DNA of 64,000 nucleotides from Bacteroides sp. OF04-15BH (GTDB taxonomy: Bacteria > Bacteroidota > Bacteroidia > Bacteroidales > Bacteroidaceae): assembly GCF_003477995.1 (NCBI RefSeq), contig NZ_QUEM01000004.1, positions 1 to 64,000 of the forward strand, in the 5' to 3' direction. The position numbers and the translations under genes are program-made. Below the pieces are notes generated by a model. That model did no database searches. It was not told the DNA's origin and was given only the letters and a program-made list of their open reading frames with translations. Shown here piece after piece: positions 8,763 through 17,765 of the stretch. Numbering within the stretch: position 1 is the first letter of the stretch; every line of letters begins with the position of its first letter.

Positions 8763-9671
8763 TTAAAAATATCCTTCACGCTTTTTCTGCTCCATGGATG
8801 CTTCCTGGTCGAAGTCGATCACACGGGTGGTACGCTCACTCTTGGTGGTGGTCATCATTTCCTCCACAATCTTCTCGATGGTGTCTGCCTCGCTCTCGAT
8901 GGCTCCGGTCAGCGGCCAGCAGCCCAAGGTACGGAAGCGGATCTTCTTCATCTCGATCTGGTCGCGGTATTTCTCCGGCAGACGGTCGTCGTCCGGCATG
9001 ATGAGCTGACCGTCGATATTGACCACCGGACGTTCCTTGGCGAAGTACAGCGGCACAATAGGAATGTTCTCCAGACGGATGTACTGCCAGATGTCGAGCT
9101 CGGTCCAGTTGCTCAACGGGAACACACGGATGCTCTCGCCCTTGTGCACGCGGCTGTTGTAGATGTCCCACAACTCCGGACGCTGGTTCTTCGGGTCCCA
9201 CTGCTGGAACTGGTCGCGGAAAGAGAAAATACGCTCCTTGGCACGGCTCTTCTCCTCATCACGGCGAGCGCCACCGAAAGCGGCATCGAACTTGTATTTT
9301 GCCAAAGCATCTAGCAAGGCCTTGGTCTTCATCAGGTCGGTGTGTACCTTACTGCCGTGGGTAAACGGACCCACACCGGCATGGAAGGCTTCCATGTTAG
9401 ACTCTACAATCAGGTTCCAGCCGTACTGCTTGGCGTAGTTGTCGCGGAACTCGATCATTTCCTTGAATTTCCACTTGGAATCGATGTGCATCAAAGGGAA
9501 CGGAACTTTTCCGGGCGCAAAGGCTTTCTCGGCCAGACGCACCATTACAGAAGAGTCCTTACCTATGGAATAAAGCATCACAGGATTTTCAAACTCGGCG
9601 GCCACCTCACGGATGATGTGGATGGACTCGGCCTCGAGCTCCTGCAAATGACTCAAACTATATTCTGCCAT
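8763..9671 (-). CDS. cysD: ATP sulfurylase small subunit CysD
   Basis: Catalytic subunit of sulfate adenylyltransferase, 302 aa, PP-loop (adenine nucleotide alpha hydrolase) fold. The PP-loop reads [18 protein letters not shown] near residue 35. [16 protein letters not shown] and the [10 protein letters not shown] helix are typical of CysD/PAPS-reductase-like proteins. The ATG at 9671 ([10 protein letters not shown]) is preferred over a TTG two codons upstream and leaves 8 nt after cysC. It works as a heterodimer with CysN, encoded 12 nt downstream. Confidence 0.96.
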   Translation of the reverse strand: MAEYSLSHLQELEAESIHIIREVAAEFENPVMLYSIGKDSSVMVRLAEKAFAPGKVPFPLMHIDSKWKFKEMIEFRDNYAKQYGWNLIVESNMEAFHAGVGPFTHGSKVHTDLMKTKALLDALAKYKFDAAFGGARRDEEKSRAKERIFSFRDQFQQWDPKNQRPELWDIYNSRVHKGESIRVFPLSNWTELDIWQYIRLENIPIVPLYFAKERPVVNIDGQLIMPDDDRLPEKYRDQIEMKKIRFRTLGCWPLTGAIESEADTIEKIVEEMMTTTKSERTTRVIDFDQEASMEQKKREGYF

Positions 9672-9679
9672 AATCAATA

Positions 9680-10285
9680 TTATTTGTTGTTATTTGATTC
9701 GAAAATTAACTGAAGCACCTGGTTCACGGCTTCCTCCAAAGAGAGTTTGGAGGTGTCGAGCGAAAGGGCGGGATGCTCGGGTGCCTCAAACGGAGCGCTC
9801 ACTCCGGTAAAGTCCTTGATCTCACCGCGACGGGCACGGGCATAAAGGCCCTTGACATCGCGCTGCTCGCAGACGCTCAGCGGGGTGCTGACATAAATTT
9901 CACGGAAATCGTCCTTGCCGATAATCTCGGCTGCCATCTCACGAAGCTGGTTGGTCGGGCTGATGAAAGCGGCAATGGTCACAATGCCGGTATCTACAAA
10001 CAGCTTGCCCACTTCGGCAATACGGCGGATGTTTTCCACACGGTCTTCTTCCGAGAAACCGAGATTGCGGTTGATGCCCGAACGGATATTGTCACCGTCG
10101 AGAATGCGGCACAGAACGCCGCGCTTGTCCAGTTCGCGTTCCAGACTCAGAGCAATGGTACTCTTGCCGGAACCGGAAAGACCGGTGAACCAGATCATCA
10201 TACCTTTCTGACCGAGCAAGGCCTCCTTGTCGGCACGGGTCATCATCTTGTCATAGATGGGATATATGTTATTCTCTTGTGTCAT
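9680..10285 (-). CDS. cysC: Adenylyl-sulfate kinase CysC
   Basis: Phosphorylates APS to PAPS, the donor used by the sulfotransferase at the end of the operon; 201 aa. The P-loop is [14 protein letters not shown] (about residue 33). The APS-binding region has [17 protein letters not shown] and [12 protein letters not shown], and the C-terminal part has [14 protein letters not shown], all standard for the family. It is a stand-alone kinase, not fused to CysN. It sits 12 nt after the SLC13 transporter and 8 nt before cysD. Confidence 0.96.
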   Translation of the reverse strand: MTQENNIYPIYDKMMTRADKEALLGQKGMMIWFTGLSGSGKSTIALSLERELDKRGVLCRILDGDNIRSGINRNLGFSEEDRVENIRRIAEVGKLFVDTGIVTIAAFISPTNQLREMAAEIIGKDDFREIYVSTPLSVCEQRDVKGLYARARRGEIKDFTGVSAPFEAPEHPALSLDTSKLSLEEAVNQVLQLIFESNNNK

Positions 10286-10297
10286 CTTCTGTTCGTT

Positions 10298-11845
10298 TTA
10301 GAAGTTCCAGAACATAGGGATTAGTATAATGGATAATATGAATACGATGATATTCAGCGGCAAACCGATACGTACAAAGTCGGTAAACTTGTAACCTCCG
10401 ATACCCTGCACAATCAGGTTGGTCTGATAACCGATCGGTGTGGAGAACGAAGCCGAAGCGGCGACACAGATCACCACAAAAAACGGCGTAGGGTCAACAC
10501 CCAACTGACGGGATACGGCCAGTGCTATGGGGAAAGCCAATGCAGCGGCGGCATTGTTGGTGATCAGCTCCGTACACAGATTTGTAATCAGGAAGATGAT
10601 GGCCAACAGGGCGTGCGGTCCCAGTGAATCGGTAAGTCCGATTATCTGATTGGCAATGAATGTTGCAAAACCGGAGTTTTCCATAGCCTTGCTGATGGCA
10701 AAGGCGCAGGCAATCGTAATCAGTACATCCCAGGAAATATACTTGGTATAGTTCTTGGGAGAAAACATCTTTGTCCATGCCATAATGACTGTGGTGATAC
10801 ACACGAAGAAAAACATGTCGAGCTTGACTCCGGGAAACAGATTGGCCACAAAGGGAAGTTCGCCCACAGTGGCACCCACAATCATAAACAACAGCAGGAT
10901 CATGGCAAAATAGCGCTTCTTGCGCTCCATCTGCATGTCGGCATCCATCACGGAAAGCATCAGGAAGACACGGCTGTCGCCCCAGGTAGGAATGAACTTG
11001 TCGTCGGTCTCCAATACCAAGGTGTCGTTTTCACACAGACGGATATTCATCCAGTCGCCTTCCAGACGCACACCATTGCGGTGCAGACTGCGTACTGTAG
11101 CACCATAGTGACGCGGAAAGTCAAATTCCTTCAAAGTCTTGCCGTTGCCCGGAAAACGTGCTCCGATAACGGCTTCTACACAAACCACATTGCTCTCAGC
11201 AGTGAGATCTTCCAGTTCTTCGTCCTTGGCATTTACCTCAGGCAACAGTTTCTTGGAGAAGAAAACCAGATAGGTGATTCCGATTACAGCAATGATCACT
11301 CCGATTTTACCGAGTTCGAAAATCGTAAAACCTTCGTAGCCCGCATCCTGAATCATACCGTCGACCACCAGATTGGTTGAAGTACCGATCAGGGTACACA
11401 TACCGCCCAATATAGTGGCATAGGAAAGCGGAATCAGGAATTTAGAGGCAGAGAGTCCGGTCCGTCGGGCCCAGTTCTTGATGATCGGGGCAAAGATCAC
11501 GACAACCGGTGTGTTGTTCAGGAAAGCAGAGATAAAGGCAATAACAGGAAGCATGTGCATGTTGCCCTTGGCCACACTGCACTTCTCCTTCGGGAGCAGC
11601 CGGTAAATGAACTGTTCCAATACCCCACTCTTGCGAATACCTTCGCTCACCAGGAAAAGCAGGGCTACCGTGATCATGCCTTTATTGGAGAATCCTTCGA
11701 GACACTCCTTCGGAGAAATGATTCCCGTGCACAAAAAAAGCACAACCACCGAGAAAAGGACCATGCCTGGTCGCATACGGTCGTTGATTAAAGCAACGAC
11801 CATTGCAACCAGACATAGCAATACAAAGATGATTTCAAAATTCAT
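10298..11845 (-). CDS. SLC13/DASS-family anion symporter, probable sulfate uptake
   Basis: Polytopic inner-membrane protein of 515 aa with about eleven hydrophobic segments. The DASS signatures IGTSTNLVVDG (first half) and ITNNAAAALAFP plus TPIGYQTNLIV (second half) are present. Between the two halves, roughly residues 225-290, lies a soluble TrkA_C/RCK_C-like domain (VIGARFPGNGKTLKEF onward), common in bacterial sulfate-type members. Sulfate as substrate is inferred from the downstream cysC-cysD-cysN genes. It starts only 12 nt after carB, so it may be transcribed with carAB. Confidence 0.88.
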   Translation of the reverse strand: MNFEIIFVLLCLVAMVVALINDRMRPGMVLFSVVVLFLCTGIISPKECLEGFSNKGMITVALLFLVSEGIRKSGVLEQFIYRLLPKEKCSVAKGNMHMLPVIAFISAFLNNTPVVVIFAPIIKNWARRTGLSASKFLIPLSYATILGGMCTLIGTSTNLVVDGMIQDAGYEGFTIFELGKIGVIIAVIGITYLVFFSKKLLPEVNAKDEELEDLTAESNVVCVEAVIGARFPGNGKTLKEFDFPRHYGATVRSLHRNGVRLEGDWMNIRLCENDTLVLETDDKFIPTWGDSRVFLMLSVMDADMQMERKKRYFAMILLLFMIVGATVGELPFVANLFPGVKLDMFFFVCITTVIMAWTKMFSPKNYTKYISWDVLITIACAFAISKAMENSGFATFIANQIIGLTDSLGPHALLAIIFLITNLCTELITNNAAAALAFPIALAVSRQLGVDPTPFFVVICVAASASFSTPIGYQTNLIVQGIGGYKFTDFVRIGLPLNIIVFILSIILIPMFWNF

Positions 11846-11857
11846 ACATATCCTTTA

Positions 11858-14800
11858 TTACTTGTATTCAGACCAACTCTTGATGACAATGTCATCGGTC
11901 TTGATCTTGCAGAATGCATGGATAAAGGCACTCGCCAGACGAGCGTTGGTGATCAACGGAATATTCAGGTCGATGGCGGCACGACGGATCTTGTAACCGT
12001 TGCTGATCTCGCCTTCGGTGAGGTTCTTCGGAATGTTCACCACCATATCAATCTGTTTCTGGTGCAGCATATCCAATGCCTGAGGATGTCCCTCCTCGTT
12101 TGGCCAGTATACCAATGTATTTTCAATGCCGTTTTCTGTGAGGAAGCGGCTGGTACCTCCGGTAGCATACAGGTTGTAACCATTCTCTTTCAGCTCGCGG
12201 GCCGCATCGAGCATGCTTGCCTTCTGCTTGGCGCCTCCGGTAGAGAGCAGGATGTTCTTCTCCGGAACACGGTGACCTACTGAAAGCATGGCCTGCATCA
12301 GAGCGTTGTCGGTATCATCACCCAAACAGCCAACCTCACCGGTTGAAGCCATATCTACACCCAATACCGGGTCGGCCTTCTGCAAGCGGTTGAATGAGAA
12401 CTGGCTGGCCTTGATTCCTACATAATCGAAGTCGAACAGACTCTTGTTCGGCTTGCTTACCGGCAATCCGAGCATTACCTTGGTAGCCAGCTCAATGAAG
12501 TTTATCTTCAATACCTTGCTTACGAATGGGAAGCTTCGTGAAGCACGCAGGTTACATTCAATTACCTTGATGTCGTTGTTCTTAGCCAGGAACTGGATGT
12601 TGAACGGACCGCTGATCTTCAGCTCACGGGCAATCTCGCCAGAGATCTTCTTGATGCGGCGTACAGTCTCCACGTACAGTTTCTGTGCCGGGAACTGGAT
12701 GGTAGCATCTCCTGAGTGAACACCGGCAAACTCAATGTGCTCGCTGATGGCGTATGCCAGGATTTCTCCGTCCTTGGCCACAGCATCCATTTCCACTTCC
12801 TTGGCATTCAACAGGAACTTGCTGATCACCACCGGATGCTTCTGGGATACGTTGGCAGCCAGTTTCAGGAAGCGTTCCAACTCTTCCTGGTTAGAACATA
12901 CGTTCATGGCAGCACCGGAAAGTACGTATGAAGGACGAACCAATACCGGGAAGCCAACCTTCTCGATGAAGGCATTTACATCTTCCATATTGGTCAGGGC
13001 GCTCCACTCCGGCTGGTCTACACCGATGCGGTTCAACATGGCTGAGAACTTCTCGCGGTCCTCGGCGTTGTCGATGCTCTTGGCAGTAGTTCCCAACAAT
13101 GGAATGTGCTGGCCGTCGAGACGCATGGCGAGGTTGTTTGGAATCTGACCACCGGTAGATACAATCACACCGTGCGGGCACTCCAGATCCAGAATATCCA
13201 TGACACGCTCGAATGTCAACTCGTCGAAGTACAGACGGTCGCACATATCGTAATCGGTTGACACGGTTTCCGGATTATAATTGATCATGACAGAGCGGTA
13301 GCCTTCCTTGCGGATGGTGTTCAGAGCCTGCACACCGCACCAGTCGAACTCTACGGATGAACCGATTCGGTAAGCTCCGGAACCCAATACCACGATGCTG
13401 CGCTTGTCGTGCTCGAACTTGATATCGTTGGCTACACCGCTGTAAGTGAGATACAGATAGTTGGTCTGTGCCGGATACTCGGCTGCCAAAGTATCGATCT
13501 GCTTCACAACCGGAACAATGCCGGCTGCCTTACGGCGATTGCGGACAATCAGGATGGCATCGTCAATGTCGAGCTCGTCTTCCATACCCAGAGCGCGGGC
13601 AATCTGGAAGTCGGTGAATCCCTGAACCTTCGCCTTGCGGAGCAGCTCGTTGTCAAGCAGGTTGATATTCTTGCAAGCGTGCAACTCGCGTGAAGTCTGC
13701 TTGATGTTGGCCAGTTTCTCCAGGAACCAACGGTCAATCTTGGTCAGTTCGTGAATCTGGTCCACAGTATAGCCTTTTGAAAGGGCTTTAGAGATAATGA
13801 AGATACGCTTGTCGGTCGGTTCGCGCAGAGCAGCGTCGATATTCTCGATCTCCAGCTCCTTGTTTTCTACGAAACCGTGCATGCCCTGACCGATCATACG
13901 CAGACCCTTCTGGATAGCCTCTTCGAAGGTACGGCCGATAGCCATCACCTCGCCGACTGACTTCATGGATGAACCCAATTCGCGGTCTACTCCACGGAAC
14001 TTACCCAAGTCCCAACGAGGGATCTTGCAGACTACATAGTCCAATGCCGGCTCAAAGAAAGCTGAAGTGGTCTTGGTAACCGAGTTCTTCAACTCAAACA
14101 GACCGTAACCCATACCCAACTTGGCAGCTACGAAAGCCAACGGATAACCGGTTGCCTTTGAGGCCAAAGCTGAAGAACGGCTCAGACGGGCATTCACCTC
14201 GATCACGCGGTAGTCCTCAGATTCCGGGTCGAATGCATACTGTACGTTACACTCTCCCACGATACCGATGTGACGCACGATCTTGATACTCAAGGCACGC
14301 AACTTGTGATATTCAGAGTTGGTCAGTGTCTGCGACGGAGCGATTACGATACTCTCACCGGTGTGGATACCCAGCGGGTCGAAGTTTTCCATATTACATA
14401 CGGTAATACAGTTGTCGTACTTGTCGCGCACTACCTCATATTCAATTTCCTTCCAGCCCTTCAAACTCTTCTCCACCAATACCTGCGGTGAGAATGAGAA
14501 GGCTTTCTCGGCCAGTTTGTTCAGTTCTTCTTCGTTGTCGCAGAAGCCGGAACCCAGACCTCCCAGTGCATAAGCGGCACGGATGATGACCGGATAACCC
14601 AACTCGGCAGCAGCCTTGCGTGCCTCCTCGATGCTTTCGCAAGCCTGGCTCTTGATGGTCTTCACATCAATCTCGTCCAGCTTCTTCACGAACAGCTCGC
14701 GGTCCTCTGTGTCGATAATGGCCTGAACCGGAGTACCGAGCACCTGCACATTATACTTCTCCAGAATGCCGCTCTTGTAAAGCTGCACACCGCAGTTCAA

Positions 14801-15082
14801 GGCAGTCTGTCCACCGAATGCCAACAGGATGCCCTGTGGTTTCTCTTTCTCGATTACCTTCTCTACGAAGAACGGAGTTACCGGCAGGAAGTAAATCTGA
14901 TCAGCCACACCCTCACTGGTCTGCACTGTGGCAATGTTCGGGTTGATCAATACGGTTTCAATACCTTCTTCCTTCAGAGCCTTCAAGGCCTGAGAACCAG
15001 AATAATCAAACTCACCGGCTTCACCGATTTTCAAGGCTCCTGAACCTAACAGCAGGACCTTCTTAATATTTTTGTCAATCAT
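11858..15082 (-). CDS. carB: Carbamoyl-phosphate synthase large subunit
   Basis: Makes carbamoyl phosphate from bicarbonate, ATP and ammonia delivered by CarA, for pyrimidine and arginine synthesis; 1074 aa, full length. The two homologous ATP-grasp halves begin KKVLLLGSGALKIGEAGEFDYSG and SIVVLGSGAYRIGSSVEFDWCG. The C-terminal MGS-like allosteric domain is around residues 935-1074. Upstream of it are ATP-grasp motifs such as NIQFLAKNNDIKVIECNLRA. The gene lies 13 nt after carA and 12 nt before the SLC13 gene, unusually tight coupling to a sulfate-activation cluster. Confidence 0.97.
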   Translation of the reverse strand: MIDKNIKKVLLLGSGALKIGEAGEFDYSGSQALKALKEEGIETVLINPNIATVQTSEGVADQIYFLPVTPFFVEKVIEKEKPQGILLAFGGQTALNCGVQLYKSGILEKYNVQVLGTPVQAIIDTEDRELFVKKLDEIDVKTIKSQACESIEEARKAAAELGYPVIIRAAYALGGLGSGFCDNEEELNKLAEKAFSFSPQVLVEKSLKGWKEIEYEVVRDKYDNCITVCNMENFDPLGIHTGESIVIAPSQTLTNSEYHKLRALSIKIVRHIGIVGECNVQYAFDPESEDYRVIEVNARLSRSSALASKATGYPLAFVAAKLGMGYGLFELKNSVTKTTSAFFEPALDYVVCKIPRWDLGKFRGVDRELGSSMKSVGEVMAIGRTFEEAIQKGLRMIGQGMHGFVENKELEIENIDAALREPTDKRIFIISKALSKGYTVDQIHELTKIDRWFLEKLANIKQTSRELHACKNINLLDNELLRKAKVQGFTDFQIARALGMEDELDIDDAILIVRNRRKAAGIVPVVKQIDTLAAEYPAQTNYLYLTYSGVANDIKFEHDKRSIVVLGSGAYRIGSSVEFDWCGVQALNTIRKEGYRSVMINYNPETVSTDYDMCDRLYFDELTFERVMDILDLECPHGVIVSTGGQIPNNLAMRLDGQHIPLLGTTAKSIDNAEDREKFSAMLNRIGVDQPEWSALTNMEDVNAFIEKVGFPVLVRPSYVLSGAAMNVCSNQEELERFLKLAANVSQKHPVVISKFLLNAKEVEMDAVAKDGEILAYAISEHIEFAGVHSGDATIQFPAQKLYVETVRRIKKISGEIARELKISGPFNIQFLAKNNDIKVIECNLRASRSFPFVSKVLKINFIELATKVMLGLPVSKPNKSLFDFDYVGIKASQFSFNRLQKADPVLGVDMASTGEVGCLGDDTDNALMQAMLSVGHRVPEKNILLSTGGAKQKASMLDAARELKENGYNLYATGGTSRFLTENGIENTLVYWPNEEGHPQALDMLHQKQIDMVVNIPKNLTEGEISNGYKIRRAAIDLNIPLITNARLASAFIHAFCKIKTDDIVIKSWSEYK

Positions 15083-15095
15083 TTAAAGTCAAGAA

Positions 15096-16172
15096 TTAAA
15101 GAAGTTTTACAAAATCATCGAATAAGAACTCAGTATCAATCGGACCGCTGCAAGCTTCCGGGTGGAACTGTGCGCTGAACCAAGGATTTGTCTTGTGGCG
15201 GATACCTTCGTTAGATCCGTCGTTCATGTTCACAAACAATGGTTCCCAATCCTGTCCCAGAGTATCGCTGTCTACTGCATATCCGTGATTTTGACTGGTG
15301 ATGAAGCATTTGTTGGTACCGACCATGCGAACCGGCTGGTTGTGGCTACGGTGACCGTACTTCAGTTTGTAGATCTTAGCTCCTGCTGCCTTGCTCAACA
15401 GCTGGTTACCCATACAGATACCCATGCAAGGACGCACCTTGTCTGAGTTGAGGAACTTGCGGATGTTCACTACAGCATCCTCGCAAGTGTCCGGGTCACC
15501 GGGACCGTTGGCCAGGAACAGGCCGTCGAACTCCATATCATTGAAATCGTAGTTCCAAGGCACTCGGATGACCTCTACTCCACGATTGATCAGGCAACGG
15601 ATAATATTGTGCTTCACACCGCAGTCCACCAAAACGACTTTTTTGGGAGCGCCGGTGTTGTAACGGATGATTTCCTTGCAAGACACGCGGTCCACGAAGT
15701 TCACGCCGTTATAGTCAGCATGAGGAATATTCTCAGGTTCGTCGTCGAAGATGATCTTACCCATCATAACACCATGCTCACGCAGCACCTTAGTCAGTTC
15801 GCGAGTGTCAATGCCGGTAATTCCCGGAATCTGCTCACGCTTCAGCCAGTCGGCCAGACTTTCCTTGGCATTCCAGTGTGAATACTCATTGCTGTAATCC
15901 GACACAATGATTGCAGAGGCATAAATCTTGTCGCTTTCCATAAAGGTTGCCAAACCGTTTTCTTCGAAGGTGAAGGCCGGAACGCCGTAATTTCCCACCA
16001 ACGGATAAGTCAGCACCATAAGCTGTCCGGCATAAGACGGATCGGTCAAACTCTCGGGATATCCCATCATTGCTGTGTTAAACACAACTTCGCCTGCCAC
16101 CGGCTTCTCATAGCCGAACGACTTTCCACAAAATTTGGTCCCGTCGTCGAGGATAAGTGTTACATTTCTCAT
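15096..16172 (-). CDS. carA: Carbamoyl-phosphate synthase small (glutaminase) subunit
   Basis: Class I glutamine amidotransferase subunit, 358 aa. An N-terminal CPSase_sm domain (residues 1-135) is followed by the GATase domain. Its nucleophile Cys is in CMGICMGNQLLSKAAG, and the His/Glu partners are in FSAQFHPEACSGP. It hydrolyses glutamine and channels ammonia to CarB, encoded 13 nt downstream. The gene is preceded by a roughly 300-nt leader with a small ORF, described separately. Confidence 0.97.
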   Translation of the reverse strand: MRNVTLILDDGTKFCGKSFGYEKPVAGEVVFNTAMMGYPESLTDPSYAGQLMVLTYPLVGNYGVPAFTFEENGLATFMESDKIYASAIIVSDYSNEYSHWNAKESLADWLKREQIPGITGIDTRELTKVLREHGVMMGKIIFDDEPENIPHADYNGVNFVDRVSCKEIIRYNTGAPKKVVLVDCGVKHNIIRCLINRGVEVIRVPWNYDFNDMEFDGLFLANGPGDPDTCEDAVVNIRKFLNSDKVRPCMGICMGNQLLSKAAGAKIYKLKYGHRSHNQPVRMVGTNKCFITSQNHGYAVDSDTLGQDWEPLFVNMNDGSNEGIRHKTNPWFSAQFHPEACSGPIDTEFLFDDFVKLL

Positions 16173-16479
16173 TGCACAATACTATTGTATAAAGAATAAT
16201 TATAGTTATTATTGTTTGGTTCTTGCCAGAGTGAAACGTACGGACACAAGAAAGACCACTCATTCCGGTAAATAAATACCGAAAGGTGGCCTAACAAACA
16301 ATATGTCGTAAAGTTGGAGAAACTGTGAAAGGAAAAAAGGCCGACACCTTGCAATCTAAACAAATTAGTTTGCAAAAGTCAGTTTTTCGTTCTGTTGTTC
16401 CGCCGTACGTTTTCCAATACGGCTGTACACATTTTTCTCCTTCTATATGCATCCCTTTGAACTATTTCTATTTAGTGTG
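16173..16479 (-). promoter_or_regulatory. Long 5' leader of carA
   Basis: About 300 nt lie between the putative start of transcription and the carA ATG. Besides the small ORF it holds short hairpins: CGGTA/TACCG at about 16280-16295, and AAGG/CCTT followed by six T near 16335-16352. The stems are short, so a terminator-type attenuator is not demonstrated. I recognise no known riboswitch class. Confidence 0.35.
16379..16432 (-). CDS. Small ORF in the carA leader (17 codons), possible leader peptide
   Basis: Between the putative promoter and carA a 17-codon frame (MCTAVLENVRRNNRTKN) starts at an ATG preceded by a GAAGGAGAAAA stretch, a Shine-Dalgarno-like sequence that is uncommon in Bacteroidetes. 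It has three Arg codons in five positions. A 6-bp stem GCCGTA/TACGGC lies within the frame (16402-16423). Arginine and pyrimidines are end products of carbamoyl phosphate, so an attenuation role is conceivable, but this is inference. Short frames also arise by chance. Confidence 0.25.
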   Translation of the reverse strand: MCTAVLENVRRNNRTKN

Positions 16480-16487
16480 CAAAGGTA
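16480..16487 (-). promoter_or_regulatory. -7 box of the putative carA promoter
   Basis: TACCTTTG on the minus strand matches the Bacteroidetes TAnnTTTG -7 element. No good -33 TTTG was found at the usual distance (a TTG occurs 15 nt upstream). The predicted start is near 16473. Confidence 0.45.
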
Positions 16488-16585
16488 TAAAAAAAAACGA
16501 ATCAACCATATACTTTTTGCTTATTCTCGCCGAAAAAAAACGAAAAAAAGCCCGAATGCGGCCGTCTGAAAGCTGCTACCCCCGT

Positions 16586-17746
16586 TTACCGGTAGTTATA
16601 ATAGTACCAGTAAGTCCGTCCGAAGGACTGGCGGATCTTGTTCTGCACTTCCTGTGCAGACACTTTGTTGCGGGACATGGTGAGATAATCGTTGTAGTTT
16701 TCTTCCAGCGACTCATTCTCATACACACAGACCGGAGCCGTGCGTATCCGCTTATACAGAATCAGAGCCTCGCGGTAGTGTCTCGGCAGAGAGTCATTCA
16801 GCGGATAATATTTCACCACAGACGAAGCGAACTGGTCAATCTTACGGTCCAGAAGCAGACTGCTCAGGTAGAGGTCCTGCACTTCCTTGCGGCGTGTAGA
16901 ATCACACAGATTGCGTTCCAGAATAATCTGGAAGAACAGTTCGGGATTCTGCTGCAGGTGTTTGCCGGGACGCGCTCCCCAGAAATCATAGAACTTATAT
17001 TCCAGACTGTCGCATGACAAGAACTCATGTTCCGACACCAGCAGGTCCGAAGAACCGGAAAGTCCGCGGGCACGGAAGAGTTCCTCGCCCAAACGCTGAT
17101 CCTGCGACAAGGCCAAAGCGCGTATGGCATGAAAAGCGGGAGACATGCCCGTACTGCCCGGTCGCATCTCCAGAATCTCATCATAACACTCATCGTTCAG
17201 CAGGCTTTCTGCCTTGAGCTGATAATGCAACCGGTCGTTCGTATTACCGACCTTGCCCACAAAGGCAAACATCAGGAAAAACAGCAGGGCATTGGGCCAG
17301 GAGTCTGTATAACGGTATTTGTCTTGCACGATGTATGAGGCATATTTCCGCAGCAGAAGCATACATACCCCCACCACGACAGCCGTCACAGCCACCCACG
17401 TCCAGCCGGATGCCGCAAACCCGATTCCGTCACTTTTCGGAGTGCCTCCGCTGATCACCGCCAGCAATACAGCCGAAGGGAAATAAGACAGAGCCACAAA
17501 AGGTGTGGGCAACGAACAGGCATAGGCAAGCAGTTCTCCCAGAAAAACCAGAAGCAGCGTGATGATCAATCCGCCTACAAGCGGACTGTATGACGTGAGG
17601 CCATCAGACAGGATGTACTGAAAGCACGCCAACAAGTCCGCCTGCATGCAGTATAGATATAAGAAAGAAAAGAGGGCGAACAAAAGAGTCGCACAGAGCT
17701 TTGTCGCCCTCCACATAAATTTGTCCTTTTCGTTATTACGCATCAT
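16586..17746 (-). CDS. Membrane protein of unknown function with C-terminal soluble domain
   Basis: 386 aa, function not recognised; it resembles Bacteroidetes DUF6057-type proteins by layout, but this is not certain. The N-terminal half has about five hydrophobic segments (residues about 13-30, 52-75, 80-100, 113-130, 155-168). The C-terminal half from residue 175 is soluble and helical, with paired helices that could be TPR-like (LHYQLKAESLLNDECYDEIL). The protein ends in an aromatic YWYYYNYR. It is the last gene after the MORN protein and glgB, 19 nt behind glgB, and a run of seven T on the coding strand follows about 25 nt after its stop. No catalytic motif is visible. Confidence 0.7.
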   Translation of the reverse strand: MMRNNEKDKFMWRATKLCATLLFALFSFLYLYCMQADLLACFQYILSDGLTSYSPLVGGLIITLLLVFLGELLAYACSLPTPFVALSYFPSAVLLAVISGGTPKSDGIGFAASGWTWVAVTAVVVGVCMLLLRKYASYIVQDKYRYTDSWPNALLFFLMFAFVGKVGNTNDRLHYQLKAESLLNDECYDEILEMRPGSTGMSPAFHAIRALALSQDQRLGEELFRARGLSGSSDLLVSEHEFLSCDSLEYKFYDFWGARPGKHLQQNPELFFQIILERNLCDSTRRKEVQDLYLSSLLLDRKIDQFASSVVKYYPLNDSLPRHYREALILYKRIRTAPVCVYENESLEENYNDYLTMSRNKVSAQEVQNKIRQSFGRTYWYYYNYR

Positions 17747-17765
17747 TCAACAACTACAATTTGTC

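Noticed and set aside
6202-11845. Interpretation of the cys genes as assimilatory sulfate reduction
   Set aside because: No PAPS/APS reductase or sulfite reductase gene is present, and the operon ends with a sulfotransferase.
16173-16479. A known riboswitch or PyrR-type attenuator in the carA leader
   Set aside because: No recognisable consensus; the stems are short and the hairpin before the T-run has only four base pairs.
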